Both the position numbers and the translations under genes were made by a program. A stretch of 64,000 bases of DNA from an uncultured Tateyamaria sp. (GTDB lineage: Bacteria > Pseudomonadota > Alphaproteobacteria > Rhodobacterales > Rhodobacteraceae), in assembly GCF_947503705.1 (NCBI RefSeq), contig NZ_CANNES010000003.1, forward strand, positions 62,001 through 126,000. Reading direction: 5' to 3'. The stretch's first letter is position 1. Each line of letters opens with the position of its first letter. Below the pieces are notes generated by a model that worked only from the letters and a program-made list of their open reading frames with translations, did no database searches and had not been told where the DNA came from. Of this stretch, positions 1 to 7,526 are shown piece after piece.

Positions 1-185
1 CACAGATGCGCCATGCATATCTAAATATTTGATTTTTCGCCGTTATCACGCGGAAGTGACTATGCAGCTTGAATCTGTTCGGTCATGCCGGACGGACTGC
101 TTTCAACTACGGTCATTTTGCGCGCGTCAAGACGCGCCGTGCAGAGCGACTTTGGCTCACGAATTCAATCAAGAGGCTTTCTGAC

Positions 186-1454
186 ATGGCGCTTACCCCT
201 GGCGATATTCTTTTTACGGCACATATTTCCGATCCGCTGGCAAGCGGCGGTTCGGATTCGTTTTCGTTTATTGCAACGAAGGACATTCCGGCCGGAGAGG
301 TCATTACGATTTATGATGGTGCCGCCAGCGTCAATTTCACGGTGGGAGCCGGCGGCCTGAGCGCCTTTGAGCGGGTCACGATCATCGAGTCTGCGACGAC
401 GGCGAATACGTTTTCGATCCCGACCGGAAATGGAACACTCGGAGCATGGACGCCTGCTGGCGGCGTCAGCAATTTCAGCACGTCCGGCTCGTCCACTCTG
501 ATCGCGACCTCTGGCACGACCGTGCTTGCCGCGATCGTAAACTCCACCGACGGCAGCTATGCGACCACGCTGGCAGGCATTTCAACCAATACCGGTGGCG
601 CGATCACGCTTGATGATACGGCGTTGCAGGCTCTTGCCGCTGACATGGACCCAAATACGCCCAACCCCCTTATCGACGGTCTGTTTCCCAACACCCAGGA
701 CAATGACAACGTCATGTTTGTCGGCGGCAATATTTCGGGGATCGACAACCCGGCGAATTGGGTTGCCGAAGAAGATGACGTTGATCCGAGTAATCCCAAC
801 ATTTCCGGCACGACTTATGCGACGCAGGATGCGACAATCTTTTGCTTTGCAGCAGGTACCCGAATTGCAACGCCTGCAGGTGAGGTCACAGTTGAGGCGC
901 TGGCCATTGACGATATGATCCGCACGGCAGATGGTCGCGGCGTGGCCGTGAAGTGGGTGGGCGTTCAGACGCTCCGCTCTGCGTCGCCGGGTTTGGGCTC
1001 AGAGGTTGTGCGCATAGCTGCCGGTGCCCTTGGCCCGGATATGCCCAACCGAGATCTGGTGGTGACCAGCGATCATGGCATGATCATCGACGATATGGTG
1101 ATCAACGCCAGCGCTTTGGTCAACGGAAGCACCATTGACTGGGTTTCCACGGCCCAGGTGCAAGGCGGTTTCAAGGTCTACCATATCGAGACGGAAGGCC
1201 ACGAGGTGATTTTGGCCAATGGCGCGCCCAGCGAGACCTTTATTGATTGTGCGGGCCGTGCCGCCTTTGAAAATTATGGTGAGTACATTGAGCTTTACGG
1301 CTACGAGCGGTTGATCCCCGAAATGCCGCGCATCCGCATCGCGGCGCAGCGTATGGTGCCCGCAGACATTCGCGAACGTCTTGGCATCCCGACCTATGGC
1401 GATTTTCTTGACGGTGCATTTGATACGGTGCCGCAAGGCGTTGACGCGGCCTGA
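186..1454 (+). CDS. Hint (Hedgehog/intein-type) domain protein
   Basis: The 422-residue protein has two parts. Residues 1-215 are Gly/Ser/Thr/Asn-rich and beta-like, with little sequence character, as in secreted or surface proteins. Residues about 220-360 form a Hint_2-type domain that opens with CFAAGTRIATPAG (Cys220) and contains the SDHGM motif and an ANGAPSETF stretch near its end. Such domains are common in Rhodobacterales, often with RTX-like or cadherin-like proteins; self-processing is not certain. I chose ATG 186 because AAGAGG lies at 171-176, 9 bases upstream; a TTG start at 69 has no such support. No classical signal peptide is seen, so any export would be by a non-Sec route. The Hint call is firm; the role is unknown. 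Confidence 0.85.
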   Translation: MALTPGDILFTAHISDPLASGGSDSFSFIATKDIPAGEVITIYDGAASVNFTVGAGGLSAFERVTIIESATTANTFSIPTGNGTLGAWTPAGGVSNFSTSGSSTLIATSGTTVLAAIVNSTDGSYATTLAGISTNTGGAITLDDTALQALAADMDPNTPNPLIDGLFPNTQDNDNVMFVGGNISGIDNPANWVAEEDDVDPSNPNISGTTYATQDATIFCFAAGTRIATPAGEVTVEALAIDDMIRTADGRGVAVKWVGVQTLRSASPGLGSEVVRIAAGALGPDMPNRDLVVTSDHGMIIDDMVINASALVNGSTIDWVSTAQVQGGFKVYHIETEGHEVILANGAPSETFIDCAGRAAFENYGEYIELYGYERLIPEMPRIRIAAQRMVPADIRERLGIPTYGDFLDGAFDTVPQGVDAA

Positions 1455-1541
1455 CCTTGCGAAACCTGCCTTGAAAAGAGCCGTCCGGCCTTGCGACCTG
1501 CGGGGCGCGGCTGGGCTGCGCGTCTGTTTATAGATGCGCCG

Positions 1542-2435
1542 CTACCTTGGTTTGCGCGTGGGGCGCCCTTTTGACTTGGGCTGGGCTTTGGCCTGACGCC
1601 GTTCCTGCGGACCGGGACGAGGCGCGCTTGGTTTGGCGGCCGGTTTGCGGGGGCCGCGGCTGATCTTGGGGGACTTGCGGGCGGTGCCGGTGATCTCTTC
1701 TTCGGGCTCCAGCCCCAATTGGTCGCGCAGGATGCGGCGGCGGACCTCTTCGACAGCGCCCGGTTTCAGGTCGCCCAACTGGAAGGGGCCATAACTGACG
1801 CGGATCAGCCGGTTGACCACCAAGCCGATGCTTTCCATGGCACGGCGGATCTCGCGGTTCTTGCCCTCGCGCAGACCCACGGTGAGCCAGGCGTTGGCCC
1901 CTTGCTGGCGGTCCAGCGTCACTTGCATCGGTTGAAAGCGCTCGCCCTCGATCGTCACGCCCTTGCGCAAAGGCTCCAATGTCGCCTCTGTCGGGCGGCC
2001 ATTGATCCGCACACGGTAACGGCGCATCCAGCCGGTTGAGGGCAGTTCCAGTTTACGTTTCACGCCGCCATCATTGGTGAGCAGCAAAAGCCCCTCGGAG
2101 TTGATGTCGAGCCGACCCACAGACATGACGCGGGGCATGTCCTCGGGCAGGGTGTCATAGATCGTGGTCCGGTCTTTTTCGTCGCGGTCCGTGGTCACGA
2201 GACCCGTGGGCTTGTGATAAAGCCAAAGCCGTTCCGGCTCGGGCGCGGCAAGCGGTTTGCCATCAACGGTGATCCGGTCACTGGCGCTGACATTGAGCGC
2301 GGGGCTGTCGATCTGTGTGCCGTTCACGGCAACGCGCCCTGCGGCGATGATCTCTTCGGCGCCGCGACGGCTTGCGATGCCTGCGCGCGCGAGGACTTTG
2401 GCGATGCGGTCGCCTTTGGGGGGATCGTTGGTCAT
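1542..2435 (-). CDS. rluB: 23S rRNA pseudouridine synthase, RluB/RsuA family
   Basis: A 297-residue cytoplasmic enzyme that isomerises a uridine in rRNA to pseudouridine. Residues about 8-60 are an S4 RNA-binding domain (RIAKVLARAGIASRRGAEE). The catalytic part carries the family signature GRLDINSEGLLLLTNDG with the catalytic aspartate at about residue 110, followed by the REGKNREIRRAM motif. The C-terminal 50 residues are a basic Lys/Pro/Arg tail, usual for the RluB branch. RluB rather than RsuA or RluF is inferred from the tail and the order of the motifs. It is divergent from tadA, with 64 bases between the two start codons. Confidence 0.9.
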   Translation of the reverse strand: MTNDPPKGDRIAKVLARAGIASRRGAEEIIAAGRVAVNGTQIDSPALNVSASDRITVDGKPLAAPEPERLWLYHKPTGLVTTDRDEKDRTTIYDTLPEDMPRVMSVGRLDINSEGLLLLTNDGGVKRKLELPSTGWMRRYRVRINGRPTEATLEPLRKGVTIEGERFQPMQVTLDRQQGANAWLTVGLREGKNREIRRAMESIGLVVNRLIRVSYGPFQLGDLKPGAVEEVRRRILRDQLGLEPEEEITGTARKSPKISRGPRKPAAKPSAPRPGPQERRQAKAQPKSKGRPTRKPR

Positions 2436-2499
2436 GGGGCAGGCTCTAGCGGATCGGGCGGCCTTGCGGAAGGGGGGGTGCCTGTGTCAGGTCGAAGGG

Positions 2500-2952
2500 A
2501 TGGAGTTTCGATCATTCATGGACGTGGCATTGGCCGAGGCGCGTGCCGCGGGCGCGCGCGGCGAAGTGCCTGTAGGGGCTGCGGTGGTTCGGGACGGCGT
2601 CGTGGTGGCCCAGGCGGGCAACCGGACGCGCGAGTTGTCGGACCCCACGGCCCATGCCGAGGTGCTCGCGATCCGCGCGGCCTGCGCCGTACTGGGCTCT
2701 GAGCGGCTGGTGGGCCATGACCTGTATGTGACGTTGGAGCCGTGTGCGATGTGTGCCGCCGCCATAGCCGCCGCGCGCATCGGCCGGGTGTATTACGGGG
2801 CCTCCGACCCCAAGTCTGGTGGAGTGGCGCAGGGTGCGCGGGTATTTTCGCACCCTCAGTCGCATCATGTGCCCGAGGTGTATGACGGCATTGCTGCGGC
2901 TGAGGCCGAGGCGCTGTTGGTGGCGTTCTTTGCGGCACGCCGATCTGAGTAA
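2500..2952 (+). CDS. tadA: tRNA-specific adenosine deaminase
   Basis: Deaminates A34 to inosine in the anticodon of tRNA-Arg(ACG). The 150-residue protein has the cytidine/deoxycytidylate deaminase zinc site: His52 and Glu54 in HAEVLAIRAA, and Cys82 and Cys85 in PCAMCAAAI. Length fits the family (about 150-170). I placed the start at ATG 2500 (MEFRSFMD). The open frame runs upstream to 2257, but that part overlaps the divergent rluB gene and does not resemble TadA. The order rluB/tadA head to head is common in this order of bacteria. Confidence 0.92.
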   Translation: MEFRSFMDVALAEARAAGARGEVPVGAAVVRDGVVVAQAGNRTRELSDPTAHAEVLAIRAACAVLGSERLVGHDLYVTLEPCAMCAAAIAAARIGRVYYGASDPKSGGVAQGARVFSHPQSHHVPEVYDGIAAAEAEALLVAFFAARRSE

Positions 2953-2964
2953 AAGGGGTTTGTC

Positions 2965-3582
2965 ATGAGTAAGGAACTGTCGACTTTCGTCTATGACGCG
3001 CTGCGCGCGGGCAAAAGCCGTAGCGACATCGCGGAGGTGCTGATTGCCTCGGGCTGGGCCAAATCCGAGGTCACGCATGCGCTGGGCGAATGGGCAGAGG
3101 TCGACTTTAGCCCGCCCGTGACCCGGCCCCACGCCACCGCGTCGGCGCGCGATTTCTTTGTCTATGCGCTCACCTTTGGAGTGTTGATCTTTGGGGCAAT
3201 CAACCTGGTGATCCTGGGCTTTCACATTATTGATTTTCTGTTTGAGGACAGCGCGCGCGGCTATCGGTCCAGCGGAATGCGCTGGGCGATTGCGGCCCTG
3301 ATCGTGGCAGCCCCGCTCTATTTCTGGCTGGCGGTGCGCGACCGCCGCGCGGTGGACCGGGACGCCGGTCAGCGCCGGTCGCTGATGCGCCGTTGGTTGA
3401 CCTATGTGACCCTGCTGATTGCGGCGGTGGCCTTTCTGGGGGATGCGATCGCAGTGATCTATGCGCTGTTGCAGGGCGACCTGACGGGACAATTTCTATT
3501 GAAGGCGGCGGTTGTGGCGGCAGTCGCGGGGGGCGTGTTTGCCTATTACCTGAGCGACATTCGCAAGGATGAAGACGCGTGA
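2965..3582 (+). CDS. DUF5671-type membrane protein
   Basis: A 205-residue inner-membrane protein of unknown function. Residues 1-50 look like a small helical SHOCT/UBA-like segment (ALRAGKSRSDIAEVLIASGW). Four hydrophobic segments follow at about 64-90, 106-124, 145-169 and 178-196, with the SARDFFVYALTF and MRWAIAALIVAAPLYFWL stretches typical of DUF5671. The start is 12 bases after the tadA stop with AAAAGGGG just upstream, so it is probably cotranscribed with tadA. Its end overlaps the next start by four bases (GTGA). Confidence 0.75.
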   Translation: MSKELSTFVYDALRAGKSRSDIAEVLIASGWAKSEVTHALGEWAEVDFSPPVTRPHATASARDFFVYALTFGVLIFGAINLVILGFHIIDFLFEDSARGYRSSGMRWAIAALIVAAPLYFWLAVRDRRAVDRDAGQRRSLMRRWLTYVTLLIAAVAFLGDAIAVIYALLQGDLTGQFLLKAAVVAAVAGGVFAYYLSDIRKDEDA

Positions 3583-3986
3583 ACCGGTTCATTCTGGTCG
3601 CGGCGGTCGGAATGGTTGTGGTGGCATTGTCGTGGGGGTTGAGCATTGTTGGAGGTCCGTCGCAAGGACGGGCCGAAAAGCGGGATGCAGAGCGGGGGCA
3701 AGACTTGCAGCGTTTGCGCCGCTATCTCGAATGCAGGCGTGAGGATGCGGTTTTGCCGCAATCGTTGGCGGATGAAACCTATTGTTCGGGATTGCGGGCG
3801 GGCGTCCGGTTTAACGACCCGGTGACAGGTGCGGCCTACACCTACCAACGGGTGTCTGATCTGCGGTTCGACATCTGTGCCGTGTTCGAGATGCCCCCGC
3901 GCAAGAGGTTTCAAACAGGGCGGTGGCTGCTCATCGTCTTTGATGGGCAAACCGGCTGCCTGTCTGGGCAAAAACAGGTGAGCTAG
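3579..3986 (+). CDS. small membrane-anchored protein of unknown function
   Basis: A 135-residue protein starting with GTG that overlaps the stop of the DUF5671 gene (GTGA), which indicates translational coupling. Residues 3-25 form one hydrophobic helix (signal anchor); the remainder would be periplasmic and holds four cysteines, so disulfides are possible. I do not recognise a family. The tadA-DUF5671-this gene order suggests one transcript ending at the double hairpin directly after the stop codon. Confidence 0.7.
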   Translation: MNRFILVAAVGMVVVALSWGLSIVGGPSQGRAEKRDAERGQDLQRLRRYLECRREDAVLPQSLADETYCSGLRAGVRFNDPVTGAAYTYQRVSDLRFDICAVFEMPPRKRFQTGRWLLIVFDGQTGCLSGQKQVS

Positions 3987-4036
3987 GCGTTTTCCGATGA
4001 TCGGAAAACGGCCGGAATTCGTGTCGAATTCCGCGC
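3987..4036. repeat. double-hairpin extragenic element, copy 1
   Basis: Two adjacent perfect hairpins. Hairpin A has arms 3988-3996 and 4002-4010 (CGTTTTCCG/CGGAAAACG). Hairpin B has arms 4013-4020 and 4026-4033 (CGGAATTC/GAATTCCG) around the loop GTGTC. The element starts directly after the stop codon of the preceding gene and lies between two convergent genes. Copies 2 and 3 are at 20273-20324 and 29726-29776. Hairpin A is the same in all three except for its loop; the arms of hairpin B change in a compensatory way while GTGTC stays. It may be a terminator or an mRNA 3'-end element. Confidence 0.85.
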
Positions 4037-4070
4037 GCCCCGTTGGTCCTGTGGTGCCCCGCTGGGTCGT

Positions 4071-5054
4071 TTATGCATCGGGCGGGCGCCAGGACAGCCG
4101 GTAGATCACGTGTTCGCCCTCCAGCCCCTTGAGCGGGACACTGACCGGGTCGGTGAACTCAAAACCCGTGCTGCCCCCGATCATGGCGCGCGTGGCGTCA
4201 GAGACGCGGATTTCGTCCGGGGCGGCCATGGCCGCGACCCGGGCGGCCTTGTTCACGACCGATCCCAGATAGTCGCCTTTGGCCTCGACAACATCGCCCG
4301 TGTGCAGCCCGATCCGGACCCTCAAATACGGCTCCTGGAGGGTCGAGCAGGCCCGTTCCATGATGCTTTTGGCCGCGATCATGGCCGCCTGGGCCGAGGA
4401 AAACGTCGACAGCGTACCGTCGCCCAGCGTTTTGACCAACGTGCCGTCCGAACCTTGCACGCAGGATGTGATATCGTTGAGATGAGTGGTGACGGTCCCG
4501 CTCCAGGCGGTGTCGCCTATCGCGGCGGCCAGCGCCGTACTGTCCACGATATCGGTGAACATCACCGTGGCGATGCCCGTGCGCCCCAGATCAAACGACG
4601 GGGATTGTGCGGCAGCGGCCAATTCCTCAAGATTGCGCGCCTCATAGCCCATCGAATCCATATTGGGCGTGGGATTGGAGTTGTGCACATGCACGATCCG
4701 CCAGACGCCCTCTTCGAGGGTAAACACCATGCTGATCCGAAAACGCGCAACCTTGCCCGCGTCCGGCGCCTCTACCGTCAGCGTGGTATAGGCCCAGCCA
4801 AAATCACCGGCCTCATAAGCGGTCGCGATGATGTCGCGTGGGATGAGATTGACGTGGTCGTTGTAAAACGACTCGAACGTCTCGCGAAAGTTGGGCCCTG
4901 TTATCAACTCATCCGCATCCGAGCCGATAAAAGTCACTGCGGCAGAATTGGAGAAAAGATTGGCCGCCGATTTCGTCTGTCGACGTGCATGCATGTCAAG
5001 CCAGCGCTTGGCGATGGCTGCCAATTCGGGAGAGGGCGAGAAGGGATCGCTCAT
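4071..5054 (-). CDS. adenylate/guanylate cyclase with N-terminal NTF2/SnoaL-like domain
   Basis: A 327-residue soluble protein. Residues about 8-130 look like a SnoaL/NTF2-like fold (ELAAIAKRWLDMHARRQT, then IVHVHNSNPTPN). Residues about 155-320 are a class III nucleotide cyclase homology domain: ATVMFTDIVDSTALAAAIGD carries the first metal-binding Asp, LVKTLGDGTLSTFSSAQAA the second, and RIGLHTGDVVEAKGDYLGSVVNKAARV the rest of the core. It probably makes cAMP, with the NTF2-like part as a sensor, but substrate choice cannot be read with certainty. ATG 5054 has AGG nine bases upstream and starts after the end of the upstream gene; a TTG at 5096 would overlap it. Confidence 0.85.
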   Translation of the reverse strand: MSDPFSPSPELAAIAKRWLDMHARRQTKSAANLFSNSAAVTFIGSDADELITGPNFRETFESFYNDHVNLIPRDIIATAYEAGDFGWAYTTLTVEAPDAGKVARFRISMVFTLEEGVWRIVHVHNSNPTPNMDSMGYEARNLEELAAAAQSPSFDLGRTGIATVMFTDIVDSTALAAAIGDTAWSGTVTTHLNDITSCVQGSDGTLVKTLGDGTLSTFSSAQAAMIAAKSIMERACSTLQEPYLRVRIGLHTGDVVEAKGDYLGSVVNKAARVAAMAAPDEIRVSDATRAMIGGSTGFEFTDPVSVPLKGLEGEHVIYRLSWRPPDA

Positions 5055-5085
5055 GGGCGGGCACCTGTGTTCCGAAAACCTGGGA

Positions 5086-5778
5086 TCAAAGCGCAATCGC
5101 CTCCATCACCTGTGGTTCAATCACGTTCACGCCGGGCAATCCGGCCGCCAGCACCTCGGCTGACTGTTCCAGGAGCGGGAAGGTCCGGTAGTGGCAGGGG
5201 ATCACCGTGTCGAAGTCAAAGTACCGTTTGGCCGCATAGGCGGCCCCTGCCATGTCCATGGTGAAATATCCGCCTGCGCAGAGAATCCCGATCTGCGGTT
5301 TGTGATAGTGTCCGATCCACTCCATATCCGCCATGATCCCTGTGTCACCAGAGGCATATATCACTTTGCCCTCGCCCTTGAGGATGAACCCCGCCTCTTG
5401 CCCCATATAGACGCCGCGCCCGTCCACCTGCATGGATGACGAATGGCTGGCGGGGACCATCGTGATGGCCACTTCGCCGACATACACGGTGCCGCCCATA
5501 TTGAACCCGTTACCTTCAACCGCCCCTTGGGAGGTCAGATGCGCGGCCAGTTCGTAGATGGCAGAGACGGGCAGGCCGTTTTCCCTGCTGATCTCGGCCA
5601 CGTCTGTGGTGTGGTCAAAATGTCCGTGGGTCAGCAGGATGTGTGTGGCACCCCTCACCGCTTGCGCCGCTTGGTCGTCGCTGAGCATCGGATTGCCGGA
5701 GAACCATGGGTCGAGCAATATGACTTGGTCCTCAATTTCGATCCGAAAGCTGCCGTGGCCGAGCCAGATGATGTGCAT
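5086..5778 (-). CDS. UPF0173-family metal-dependent hydrolase
   Basis: A 230-residue metallo-beta-lactamase-fold protein. It opens with MHIIWLGHGSFRIE, the hallmark start of UPF0173, and has the metal site THGHFDH (His51, His53, Asp55, His56) plus YASGDTGIM and the late CHYRTFP motif. Length matches the family. The physiological substrate is unknown. It lies directly upstream of the cyclase gene on the same strand, with 31 bases between stop and start, so the two are likely cotranscribed. Confidence 0.88.
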   Translation of the reverse strand: MHIIWLGHGSFRIEIEDQVILLDPWFSGNPMLSDDQAAQAVRGATHILLTHGHFDHTTDVAEISRENGLPVSAIYELAAHLTSQGAVEGNGFNMGGTVYVGEVAITMVPASHSSSMQVDGRGVYMGQEAGFILKGEGKVIYASGDTGIMADMEWIGHYHKPQIGILCAGGYFTMDMAGAAYAAKRYFDFDTVIPCHYRTFPLLEQSAEVLAAGLPGVNVIEPQVMEAIAL

Positions 5779-5818
5779 GGTCTGTTCTCCCTTTGCTGCG
5801 AGTGTAGCGCCTGATGCG

Positions 5819-5855
5819 AAGCGAGGGAGCCTCCGGCGGGGATTTTTTTGAACAG
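5819..5855 (+). repeat. dispersed GCCTCCGGCGGG element, copy 1
   Basis: Contains GCCTCCGGCGGG at 5829-5840, followed by a T-rich tract and GAACA. The same 12-base core with a T-rich flank and GAACA recurs, on the other strand, just before betB (37266-37297). It lies in the 269-base gap between two divergent genes (5779-6047). From memory, this core is frequent in Rhodobacterales intergenic DNA. I see nothing else definite in that gap. Confidence 0.6.
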
Positions 5856-6047
5856 AGAATGAGGATCATCTTGGAAAACATCTGGGGGAGGGTTTCAGAT
5901 CCGAATGGCTGTTGTTCAGGATGTGGTTTCGCATAATGCAGATCTGCGGATTGTCGTGGCCCAGGCTGGCGTTATCTGTGTTTGGGCGGCGCGCCGAACG
6001 CGGGTGCTGTGCAGGCATATTTTTCGGAACAATGAAGGGGCAGGGCC

Positions 6048-6722
6048 TTGGACGGGTTATGGCGCGAGATTGACGGGTATTGCGAGCGGGTCGGGCCGCA
6101 GTATTGGGCGGAGCCTGTCAATGCGGTGACGAATCTGGGCTTTGTGTTGATTGCCTTTTTCATGTGGCAACGGTCCGCGGGCGTGCCATTGGCGCGAGCT
6201 TTGGCTGTCATCTTGGGCCTGATCGGTTTGGGCAGCTACCTGTTTCACACCCATGCGCAGGTCTGGGCGGCGATTGCCGATGTGATGCCGATTGCGGCCT
6301 TTATCCTGCTTTACCTTTTTGCGGTGAACCGGGATGTTTGGGGGATGCCCCTGTGGGCCGCTTTGGTCGGCACGGTGCTGTTTATTCCCTATACGATTGT
6401 GACCGTGCCTCTCTGGGAAAACCTGCCGATCTTAGGTGTTTCGGCGGGCTATGTGCCAGTGCCTGTGCTGATCATACTCTATGCGCTGTTCCTTTGGCGG
6501 CGGGCGCCCAATCTGGCGCGTGGGTTTATGACCGGGGCGGGCATCCTCTTTGCCTCTCTCAGCGCGCGGGGGCTGGACGAGACCCTGTGTGCCCAATGGG
6601 CCATCGGCACCCATTTCCTGTGGCACATCCTGAATGCCATCATGTTGGGGTGGATGATCGAGGTCTATCGGCGCTATGTGGTGACCTCCCAAAGGCCTGT
6701 TCAGGCAGTGTCAGAGACCTGA
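6048..6722 (+). CDS. ceramidase-family integral membrane protein
   Basis: A 224-residue protein with about seven hydrophobic segments. It starts DGLWREIDGYCERVGPQYWAEPVNAVTN, the typical N-terminus of bacterial members of the alkaline ceramidase (CREST) family; the His residues in LFHTHAQVWA, Asp in IADVMPI and HFLWHILNA are the expected metal ligands and active-site residues. It presumably hydrolyses an amide-linked lipid in the membrane, but the substrate in these bacteria is not known. The start is TTG 6048 with AAGGGG at 6035-6040; the ATG at 6032 is out of frame. The last 22 bases overlap the convergent VOC gene. Confidence 0.82.
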   Translation: MDGLWREIDGYCERVGPQYWAEPVNAVTNLGFVLIAFFMWQRSAGVPLARALAVILGLIGLGSYLFHTHAQVWAAIADVMPIAAFILLYLFAVNRDVWGMPLWAALVGTVLFIPYTIVTVPLWENLPILGVSAGYVPVPVLIILYALFLWRRAPNLARGFMTGAGILFASLSARGLDETLCAQWAIGTHFLWHILNAIMLGWMIEVYRRYVVTSQRPVQAVSET

Positions 6723-7114
6723 TGCACCTCGATCACGTTGCCGTCCGGGTCGTAGAAAAAGATCTGGTCCCAGCCTGCGACGGCCCTGTTGCCCCAGTCG
6801 GCATACGGGATGCCGTTGGCATCAAGGTGTGCCTTGAACCCGGCCAGATCATCGGTGCGGTAAGCGATGTGCCCGTGGCTGACCGGGTTGACCATTTGCC
6901 CGGCATTGAACCCCGCAAGCGGGTCCTTTTGCGCCAGATGGGTCTGGATTTTGCCATCGGTGACAAAGGCCACGTCGCCTGCATAACCCTGCTTTTTCTC
7001 CAGCGTGGGCAGGCCGTCGGTTTCGGTGCGCAGCCCCAGGACATCGCGGTAAAACGCATCCATCCGGCCCACATCATCGGTCACAAGGTTCACGTGGTGC
7101 AGTGTCAGTTTCAT
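6701..7114 (-). CDS. VOC-family (glyoxalase/dioxygenase-fold) protein
   Basis: A 137-residue single vicinal-oxygen-chelate domain: LTLHHVNLVTDDVGRMDAFY at the start, SHGHIAYRTDDLAGF in the middle and FYDPDGNVIEVHQV at the end, which supply the His/His/Glu metal ligands. Proteins of this size are often lactoylglutathione lyases, dioxygenases or fosfomycin-type enzymes; the sequence does not decide between them. ATG 7114 (MKLTLHH) is preferred over an upstream TTG at 7141. It converges on the ceramidase gene and overlaps its end. Confidence 0.82.
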   Translation of the reverse strand: MKLTLHHVNLVTDDVGRMDAFYRDVLGLRTETDGLPTLEKKQGYAGDVAFVTDGKIQTHLAQKDPLAGFNAGQMVNPVSHGHIAYRTDDLAGFKAHLDANGIPYADWGNRAVAGWDQIFFYDPDGNVIEVHQVSDTA

Positions 7115-7238
7115 AAGCGGATGTCCCCAGCGTTTGGTCAAATCTGTCGTAATGAGCGCCCCCTCGCAAGGGCGGAGGCTTGAAGGTCGTCATGGCCCGC
7201 GCTAAAGCCGCGTGAGAGATGCAAATTGAGGGTCCGTC

Positions 7239-7526
7239 ATGTCCATCGATGAAACCACCGCCGCCCGCGTGGCCAAATTGGCCCGGATCAAGGTCGAGCC
7301 CGAAGCGCTGCCTGTGCTGGCCGCTGAATTCAACACGATCCTGGGCTTTATCGAGCAACTCGAAGAGGTCGACGTCGAAGGTGTGGAGCCGATGACATCG
7401 GTGACCCCGCAGCGCCTGAAGCGCCGGGCAGATGTGGTTAATGATGGTGGCCAGCAAGAGGCTGTGATGCGCAATGCGCCTGATGCCCGTGAGGGCTTTT
7501 TTGCCGTGCCGAAGGTGGTGGAATAA
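7239..7526 (+). CDS. gatC: Asp-tRNA(Asn)/Glu-tRNA(Gln) amidotransferase subunit C
   Basis: A 95-residue subunit that wraps around GatA and stabilises the GatCAB complex, which converts misacylated Glu-tRNA(Gln) and Asp-tRNA(Asn). It shows the family start [19 protein letters not shown], the [14 protein letters not shown] motif and the C-terminal FFAVPKVVE. The stop overlaps the ATG of gatA by one base (TAATG). gatB is not in the window. Confidence 0.95.
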   Translation: MSIDETTAARVAKLARIKVEPEALPVLAAEFNTILGFIEQLEEVDVEGVEPMTSVTPQRLKRRADVVNDGGQQEAVMRNAPDAREGFFAVPKVVE

